Positions 24,043 through 30,127 of a stretch of 30,127 nucleotides of DNA are shown here, one piece after another. This stretch comes from a virus. The notes under the pieces are model-generated. The model was not told where the DNA came from. It was given only the letters and a program-made list of their open reading frames with translations, and searched no databases. Location of the stretch: IMG/VR virus record IMGVR_UViG_3300022699_000349, positions 1 through 30,127 of that record. One strand, written 5' to 3'. Position 1 is the first letter of the stretch. Each line of letters opens with the position of its first letter. The translations under genes were made by a program, and so were the position numbers.

Positions 24043-24653
24043 TGCCAAAGAAATCGAAAGACATTGCTAGCAATAGCAAAAGCAAGAAGAAACAAGATTC
24101 TCCTGCGAAGACCTTACACAGTCTTGTGGAGTCGCAAGAGAGGAATATTAGAGGAGACTTTGCCAGGCTTCCTGCAGATGCATTGATTATTAATGATATT
24201 TATTTTGAGGGCGTTCCTGCTACGTCGGTAACGGTGCAAAACGAGGCTGACATAGAAGTAACAGAAACTCTTCGCACTGCGGCTCCTCACATACAACCAA
24301 AGGGCCGGGACGCGGCAATGGTTACAATCCAATTGATTTTCAAGGAGGGAAGCGAACAAACGCAAACCTTAAGAAGGTTAATGGGAGAGCTTTTGCATTG
24401 TCCTTTTGTCTTTGTTGAGAATAACAAGATCAGACAGACTCTTTTCGCTCCAGCGGCTAGAGAAAATAGCTCTGTCTCCACTGACTCGATGGCTTTTGTG
24501 TTACATTTCGGCTCGTTGTCTATTAGTCAGAAAATGCTAGGAGCTATTATCTTGGATCTTCAATTGTCTGAATTTAACTACAAGCCGTTCTCTAATCACT
24601 TCTGGTATAGCAGTACTATTTCTGGCATACCAGTTAAATTTGTCGAGGAATAG
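24042..24653 (+). CDS. Baseplate/tail hub-type protein
   Basis: A 203-aa protein whose ATG overlaps the stop of the polymerase-like gene by one base (TAATG), with no clear ribosome site, so translation is probably coupled. The first 25 residues are lysine-rich and disordered. The rest is a compact beta-rich domain: INDIYFEGVPATSVTVQNEADIE, then RDAAMVTIQLIFKEG, a helix LRRLMGELLHCPFVFVENN, and SMAFVLHFGSLSISQKMLGAIILDLQLSEF. This alternation of strands with a helix resembles tube-like hub domains that cap the tail tube. A related pattern recurs inside the next, giant gene (its residues about 535-690), so the two may form adjoining rings. The function is inferred from fold pattern and place. 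Confidence 0.5.
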   Translation: MPKKSKDIASNSKSKKKQDSPAKTLHSLVESQERNIRGDFARLPADALIINDIYFEGVPATSVTVQNEADIEVTETLRTAAPHIQPKGRDAAMVTIQLIFKEGSEQTQTLRRLMGELLHCPFVFVENNKIRQTLFAPAARENSSVSTDSMAFVLHFGSLSISQKMLGAIILDLQLSEFNYKPFSNHFWYSSTISGIPVKFVEE

Positions 24654-24657
24654 ATAG

Positions 24658-27600
24658 ATGGCACGACGCAATCTTTCTATATGGCCGGATTATACGGAGA
24701 ATAAGACAACCCGTGGTCTTGCAGATGCCACCGAAAACCTTGTTGGGGCTATGAGCAAGTATGGGGCTGTAGATACTCCTGTAGTCTTTCCTTCTCAGTC
24801 TGGTGCTTGGCAGTATTATGCTCGACAATTAGAGACCGGCATGCCGATGCTCTCTAAGAGGAACACAGACTATATCAAATTTACATATAGGGAATATGCT
24901 ATTTTGACTCCCCCTGAAGGTGCGCGAATTGATTCGAGCACTCCGAAAGAGTTTTTTGGGACCACCCCTGAATGGTGGGGAGACAAAGAGAAAGACTCTC
25001 TTGCACAAGAAGTACCTAGGTTTTCACAAGCAACCGGCACCCATGCCCAGAAGCTAGGCAGAGTGACCCAACAAGGCGGGGAGCGGATGTCTGCTCGCTT
25101 TACTGCTGATAATGGGACTAGCTATGTAATGGGTCCGCAAGATCGTTTATGGATGGCACGATTGTTGTTTGGGGAGCTTCGTATTCATAGCAATAAAGCT
25201 TTTGATGCTCGCGGAGGGTTCGATTCCAATAGCGAGATCTCTATGCACGCTTGGATGATAATGAACCTTCTAATGACCAGGGGGCGTGGAGGATCGTTAG
25301 CACGTCTTGCAATGAAGTATTCTGAGGCGTTGCAAGCGAAGACTGGTTCTTCAAAAGATTTTGAGCAGTACCGCATTTGGAAAAGAGCGAAAGAAGCATA
25401 TAAACAAGCAGGGAAAGCGGGAAAAGAACTAAAGAAGCTAAAGAGAAAGTTTTTTCAGGCTAAAAATCAATACATGGCAAACGTTGCCATCTGGCCCGGA
25501 GCAGAAGAATTCTATTCTCAAGGGGCTTATTTGGGTCCTGGGGGAAAGTCTGTTGTTATTCCTACTAAGCTGGCAGAATTTGTAAACAAGTTTGCTGCTG
25601 GCGAGATCCTCAAGCCAGACAAAGTTCCAGGGAAGATTCTCGATACAGAAGACCCTAATATAAAATGGGGATCGGGAAGCACATATGGTCTTAAAATATA
25701 TGACAAATCAGGAGAAGTAATAAAATGGAACAAAGGTAAGTCTGCAGACGGTTTTCCTTATACAGATCTTGCTCCTCCTGGATTCTCTTTTAGGAAAAAG
25801 ATAGAAGGAAACTGGAGAGGGTTGGCCTTTAGGCCACAAAAACCTTCTGGCAAAGGCGTTTCGGGCAACATGTATGTTCGTCGCAAGAATGTATCCGAGA
25901 GCACTCTAAGAAGCATTCGAGGAGAAAAAATTAATACAAGGATATATGCCGACGGTATTCCTGTAGAACCTGCAGGGATCTCCAAGAGAGCATTGTTTGG
26001 CACTAATCTTGAGAGTCTGACGGAATACCAAGGACAGACAATTCAATCTGAGACTGAGAAACAACCAGGAAACGATCAACAAGAAGAAACGTCAGAGATG
26101 CCTTCAGAAGAGGCAGAGGGAACTCCAATAAAGAAAGCTCAAGAAGCCAGCGAAAGACAACAAAATAGAGCAGATTGGATTAACAGTCTGGCCAGAGAAG
26201 GAAGATGGAGATACGAAGGACTAGTAGAAGAAAGAGAAGTATTCAAGAATTTGTTTTCTCGTCCAATAATCATTGAGGTTGGAGGAAAAGACCAAGGAGC
26301 AACTTCTTTACAAAACATTGTCCCTGTTGCAGCTAGTGTACAGTTTGGACATAGGCTGGCAGAACACAAATTAGTTGGACACAAGACTTCTACTTGGCAG
26401 TTTTTGGGCGCGGGAAACAAATCTGGGACTATAGTCTTGTCTGCTGCAGGAGAGGCTGGTCGACAAGCGCTGCAACAGATTAAGTCTATGTATTCTACTC
26501 TTAACTATAACGCTCGCCATATGGGAGATATAAGAGAAGCCTCTTCAGCCAAAGTAGATGTCGTTTCTCCCGAGGGGTCGAAAAATAATATATTTGCTTT
26601 ATTAGGAATAGAGCACATCTCTATTGCAAATGTTTCAGACGAGAGTTTTTCTCAAGAGGGTGTAGATATATACCAGATGACTCTTGAGTTTTTAGTACAA
26701 GAATTTCCTGAGTTCACTTTCTCTCCTAGGGGAGCAATCACCCAAGAATTAAAGAACAAGATTGCTGGCAAAATTATTGATAGTTTATCTGTAATACAAT
26801 TATCTCAAATAGCAAGAGATCCTTCTAGAAAAAACAAGTCTGTCGAGGGGGAAAAGACGGGAGTCCTAAGCTTGTTGGCTGGGTATCTAACGCCGGACGT
26901 AGAGGCTTTGTTAACGAAAGCCAAGCTTATTATTAATCAAGTAGGAGATTTTTCTACTAGTGCCTCTGAGCTAAAAGCAGAAGCGCTTTTGTTTGAAGCA
27001 GCGGAGAGAGCATCTTTATTGCAGAGGAAACGACTTCGTCATCAAGTCATATATAAGCCTCAAGATATTCCTTGGTATGACGATCTGCTTTCTGATGTTG
27101 CTATTTCTCTTACTTCTATGGCCAGAAGCATGCCTGTTATGTCCATCCCCTTCGGATATAAAGAAACCGGATGGGTCGACGTCAAAAATGCTTTTTCTGG
27201 CAGGGTGCCAGAGGAAACTTGGGAAGATCGTTTTAGAGAGTTCGGCAATCAGCTTGGTGGTCAAGGAGAGCGTCTCCTTGATTTGATAGGAGGCAAGGGG
27301 ACCAAGCTCAAGAAGAATGGAAGAGGAGTCAGAGGATATGTTATTCCAGGCGAGCCAGCTGATGGGGATAGATATCTTGCCCAGAAGCTTCAATTTTTAC
27401 AAGAAGTCTTGAACAAAGCCGTTGATCAGGCGATGAGAAAAGCAGAGGATAAAGAGAAGTTCACTCAGCTGTTTGGCAAAGATGTTTATAACGAAATTAT
27501 AGAGGTTGTTGTTTCTGAATATGGCTCTTGTTATCCAGATTTAAAGTTGCCGGAGGTTCCTGGCACTAAAATCAAGACTACTCCAGAATTTTATTTATAT

Positions 27601-30123
27601 GATGACTCTCAGGAGAGCCCCATCGTTAGTCAGGTTACCGATCATACCGACATTATGTCGGAATATATTAGAAGACACTTGAACAATAGCGCGAATAGTT
27701 TAGTACGTTTTATCGCTAGAGGAGGATCTTTAAAGCTTCAGGCGTCCAAGAACACACTGGAGCTAAACGCTATCAGAAAAAAACATAGTGAGGCAGATAG
27801 ATCAGAAGCACAATATCTAGGAGAGGAAGGAGGCTTCGCTAATCCTCCGGACAGTAATCCCGTAACCGAAGGTGCTCAAGTAAGAGATGCTATTACTTAT
27901 AAATCAGACCTCTCTGTTGTTGATCCAGCGTCCCCTGGCCCTCCTTCTGTGAAGAGGTTCAATGATTCTGCGCTAGGTAAGGCAAACACAGAACTTTGGA
28001 ATACTATTACTGCTCTCTTCGGATCAGAGAATAAAACCAATGAAGCTTTTCTTTCTATGGTAGCTGCTTCTTCGTCGCTGAATCTTGATGAGAGCATGAC
28101 AGAGACAGACAAGAAGACTTTAATTAACCATACTCGCGATTTCTTCTTTAAAGACCTAGGGGGAAGGCTCCCTGAACAATTATATATTGGCCCAGACGGA
28201 GAACAAGCTTCGGTAGACGAGGTCCTTGACGGAGAAGTAGAAACAAACAATACAACAGATGATACGACTTTGACAGGAGACGCTCAGCCTGCTTCTGCTC
28301 CTGATGGAGCCGCTATCGGAGGAGCTGGCTTAGAGGCTCAGCAGTCTTCAGACGAGTGGGGAGACGACTATTATTCTCCAGAAGATGCTGCTCCACAGAC
28401 AATAGATCCAGAAGTAGCAAAGTCTATTGAAGAACGAGAAGGAAAATACCGAAGGCTTTATGAGAGGGCCAAGAAGATTCAAGCTTCCAAAGAACTTGCC
28501 AATACAATAAAGACCAGAATGAAGAAAGATTTTAGCCTTCGAAGAGCTTTCCCAACGTTCAAAATTTTCTTCATTGACGAAGACAGCAGCCAAGGCATAG
28601 GAGATTTTCGTGCTTTTGATGACTTCTATAGCTATTCAGCCGTACAGGAAATTAGGATCACCGAATCTAAAGACAATGCGGCGTCTTTAGCAGTTATTAG
28701 GATTACTGATGTAGCCCACAAGCTAACAAGACAACGATTCTCTAATGTTGAAATGACGGAAGACGAGCTTCAGACAGAGGATCCTTTAGGGTGGCGAGCC
28801 GAGACTAGGAAAGAGAATCCCTTCAACGACGATGTCTTGAGAGCAGGGGTCATGGTGCAGATTCGGCTAGGCTATTCTCCAGAACCGGATCAATTGGAAA
28901 CGAGATTTTTAGGGCAGATAGTTGAGATCGCTCCTTCAGAAGGAGGAAAGATCCTTGAGATTGTTTGCCAGGGGTATGGTGCTGAGTTAGAGGCTGCTCC
29001 TGCACAAGACTTAGAGAGCCCTATCACTGTCTACTCTCCCCAGCATGCATTGTGTACTGCTATTTTTCAGCCTCATGTTAGGCATTTTGGTCGTTGGTCG
29101 CCCAATGAGCTTTATAATCCCGCCCAGATTCGAAGAAAATATGTAGAGGTTATGTCTCGTGGTCTTGGGACGATAGATGTTTCTATGGCTCTGTTTGATG
29201 CTAAAAGAAGAGAGTTTTTTTACCAGATGACCAAGCTAGGAGTTTTTGTCCAAAAACCACAGGATGACAATATTTTTGCTCCTCCTCCGCAGTCATATGG
29301 AGGACACGAATTATGGACTCGTTTTTGGGACAATGCTAATTCTTATTCTCCCTTCTTCCAAACGCCTTGGGAGGTGTTCAAAGAACACGAGCTAAGACAT
29401 CCTGGTTATGTTTCTCTTCCTATGCCATATGGGCACGATCCCAGAATGACTGTCTTTTTTGGTTTAAGAGGACAGCGTTATTGGTCTAAGCCTTGTTCGA
29501 AGGCAGAGCATTCTCTGGCAACTTATTGGATGCGATTAATGCAAAGTATTCGCCTTGGAGAAGAAGGAACGACAGCTTCTTTTCTTAAACGAGGCGGGCA
29601 AGGGCTAAAAGCACTGAAGAAAATAAATCCAGATCTTTATACTGCTGTTGCTAAGACCATTATACAGGGACAAGAGAACGCAACAGGAGAATATTTTGGT
29701 CGAGCTTTTGGGCGATATAAGCCATTTCAGAATCACTTTATCGCCACTTCTGATCATCACATCTTGAAGAACAACATCAGGACTAACACAAGCCATGCCT
29801 TTAATAGCGTGAGTATTAAGTATTCTGAAGACGAGAGCACCACAGAAGCCGACGACATAGAAGAAATGAATGAAGCTCAAAAAGAAGTTAAAGAAGGCGG
29901 CGAAGGAGTATTTACAGCTAAGCTGAATGATAACCTGCCGGACTGGCAGATTAGGACCTACGAAGATTCTTATCCCAGCTGTGTAACAAGTTTTATGGCC
30001 AAGCGCTATGCCGGAGCCCTTTTAGCAGAAGGTGTTAGGAAGAGCTATTCCGGCGAGCTTACAATTGTCGGAGAAGAGAAGATAAAACAGCAAAAGGTTA
30101 ATTTTTACGCAAAAGTGTTATAA
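24658..30123 (+). CDS. Giant baseplate hub protein with possible cell-wall hydrolase-like domain
   Basis: An 1821-aa protein; GAGGAA (24645-24650) stands before the ATG. Visible parts: residues about 162-215, WMARLLFGE (E173 candidate catalytic) with HAWMIMNLL (197-205), recalling SleB-type hydrolase or transglycosylase motifs, weakly; a basic coiled coil (about 235-270); an acidic linker (455-500); a beta-rich hub/tube-like domain (535-690, VDIYQMTLEFLVQEF); a long helical region; an acidic linker (about 1205-1290); and a hub domain typical of gp27/late-control-D folds from about 1297, with VQIRLGYSPEPDQLETRFLGQI (1400-1421) and TPWEVFKEHELRHPGYV...RMTVFFG (1569-1605). It would lie on the tail axis and penetrate the cell envelope. 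It stops 20 codons after the SYSGELTIVGEEKIK segment, where I would expect more hub sequence. Confidence 0.68.
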   Translation: MARRNLSIWPDYTENKTTRGLADATENLVGAMSKYGAVDTPVVFPSQSGAWQYYARQLETGMPMLSKRNTDYIKFTYREYAILTPPEGARIDSSTPKEFFGTTPEWWGDKEKDSLAQEVPRFSQATGTHAQKLGRVTQQGGERMSARFTADNGTSYVMGPQDRLWMARLLFGELRIHSNKAFDARGGFDSNSEISMHAWMIMNLLMTRGRGGSLARLAMKYSEALQAKTGSSKDFEQYRIWKRAKEAYKQAGKAGKELKKLKRKFFQAKNQYMANVAIWPGAEEFYSQGAYLGPGGKSVVIPTKLAEFVNKFAAGEILKPDKVPGKILDTEDPNIKWGSGSTYGLKIYDKSGEVIKWNKGKSADGFPYTDLAPPGFSFRKKIEGNWRGLAFRPQKPSGKGVSGNMYVRRKNVSESTLRSIRGEKINTRIYADGIPVEPAGISKRALFGTNLESLTEYQGQTIQSETEKQPGNDQQEETSEMPSEEAEGTPIKKAQEASERQQNRADWINSLAREGRWRYEGLVEEREVFKNLFSRPIIIEVGGKDQGATSLQNIVPVAASVQFGHRLAEHKLVGHKTSTWQFLGAGNKSGTIVLSAAGEAGRQALQQIKSMYSTLNYNARHMGDIREASSAKVDVVSPEGSKNNIFALLGIEHISIANVSDESFSQEGVDIYQMTLEFLVQEFPEFTFSPRGAITQELKNKIAGKIIDSLSVIQLSQIARDPSRKNKSVEGEKTGVLSLLAGYLTPDVEALLTKAKLIINQVGDFSTSASELKAEALLFEAAERASLLQRKRLRHQVIYKPQDIPWYDDLLSDVAISLTSMARSMPVMSIPFGYKETGWVDVKNAFSGRVPEETWEDRFREFGNQLGGQGERLLDLIGGKGTKLKKNGRGVRGYVIPGEPADGDRYLAQKLQFLQEVLNKAVDQAMRKAEDKEKFTQLFGKDVYNEIIEVVVSEYGSCYPDLKLPEVPGTKIKTTPEFYLYDDSQESPIVSQVTDHTDIMSEYIRRHLNNSANSLVRFIARGGSLKLQASKNTLELNAIRKKHSEADRSEAQYLGEEGGFANPPDSNPVTEGAQVRDAITYKSDLSVVDPASPGPPSVKRFNDSALGKANTELWNTITALFGSENKTNEAFLSMVAASSSLNLDESMTETDKKTLINHTRDFFFKDLGGRLPEQLYIGPDGEQASVDEVLDGEVETNNTTDDTTLTGDAQPASAPDGAAIGGAGLEAQQSSDEWGDDYYSPEDAAPQTIDPEVAKSIEEREGKYRRLYERAKKIQASKELANTIKTRMKKDFSLRRAFPTFKIFFIDEDSSQGIGDFRAFDDFYSYSAVQEIRITESKDNAASLAVIRITDVAHKLTRQRFSNVEMTEDELQTEDPLGWRAETRKENPFNDDVLRAGVMVQIRLGYSPEPDQLETRFLGQIVEIAPSEGGKILEIVCQGYGAELEAAPAQDLESPITVYSPQHALCTAIFQPHVRHFGRWSPNELYNPAQIRRKYVEVMSRGLGTIDVSMALFDAKRREFFYQMTKLGVFVQKPQDDNIFAPPPQSYGGHELWTRFWDNANSYSPFFQTPWEVFKEHELRHPGYVSLPMPYGHDPRMTVFFGLRGQRYWSKPCSKAEHSLATYWMRLMQSIRLGEEGTTASFLKRGGQGLKALKKINPDLYTAVAKTIIQGQENATGEYFGRAFGRYKPFQNHFIATSDHHILKNNIRTNTSHAFNSVSIKYSEDESTTEADDIEEMNEAQKEVKEGGEGVFTAKLNDNLPDWQIRTYEDSYPSCVTSFMAKRYAGALLAEGVRKSYSGELTIVGEEKIKQQKVNFYAKVL

Positions 30124-30127
30124 TATA

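Noticed and set aside
1-30127. CRISPR arrays, tRNA genes, insertion sequences, att sites
   Set aside because: No regularly spaced repeats, cloverleaf patterns, transposase or integrase genes were seen, and no non-coding stretch longer than about 135 bases exists.

Overview
The window is one continuous block of virion genes from a tailed dsDNA phage (or prophage) with a contractile tail. Nearly every base is coding, all genes are on the + strand, and I see no bacterial housekeeping gene, tRNA, insertion sequence, integrase or CRISPR array. The order is the classic head-to-tail order: C-terminal end of a portal/minor-head protein, prohead protease fused to a scaffold, a capsid-associated protein, the major capsid protein (HK97 type), a terminator, connector/neck genes, tail sheath, three tube-like proteins, two tail-chaperone-like genes, two giant proteins, and two hub/baseplate genes. 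All three stop codons are used normally, which fits the standard bacterial code. Strong AGGAGG-type ribosome sites stand in front of the abundant structural genes. The frequent AGA/AGG arginine codons and moderate GC would suit a Firmicutes-like host, but this is a weak inference.

Region 1 (1-5660) is the head module: 1-753 (partial), 782-2830, 2889-4319 and 4341-5594, closed by a strong rho-independent hairpin at 5619-5660. A sigma70-like promoter may be embedded in that hairpin and reach past it (5636-5663). The protease gene has a well-placed internal ribosome site and ATG (1613) that would give a separate scaffold, as in lambda C/Nu3.

Region 2 (5729-9377) holds a small unknown protein, a protein joining Ig-like domains to a helical connector-like domain, a zinc-motif neck candidate and a tail-completion candidate. 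Region 3 (9401-15313) is the tail shaft: sheath, three tube-fold relatives in a row, then two frame-aligned genes in the chaperone position.

Region 4 (15320-30123) holds the most interesting genes. The 1404-aa protein (15320-19534) has several Gly/Ala-rich hydrophobic segments and is the best candidate for a tape-measure or ejected pore protein. The 1502-aa protein (19534-24042) carries, in the right order, sequence signatures of both double-psi beta barrels of multisubunit RNA polymerases. These are a beta-like part with the two lysines (K583, K592) and a beta-prime-like part with an R-x-P-x7-Q motif and a D-x-D-x-D triad (1094-1098). I read it as a single-chain, probably virion-packaged RNA polymerase of the YonO / crAss-like gp66 class. 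It sits in the tape-measure slot of a contractile-tailed phage and has hydrophobic segments at both ends. It overlaps both neighbours by one base, so it is probably co-translated with the internal/tail proteins and injected with the DNA to transcribe early genes. The last two genes are hub proteins; the 1821-aa one may carry a cell-wall-hydrolase-like domain near its N-terminus.
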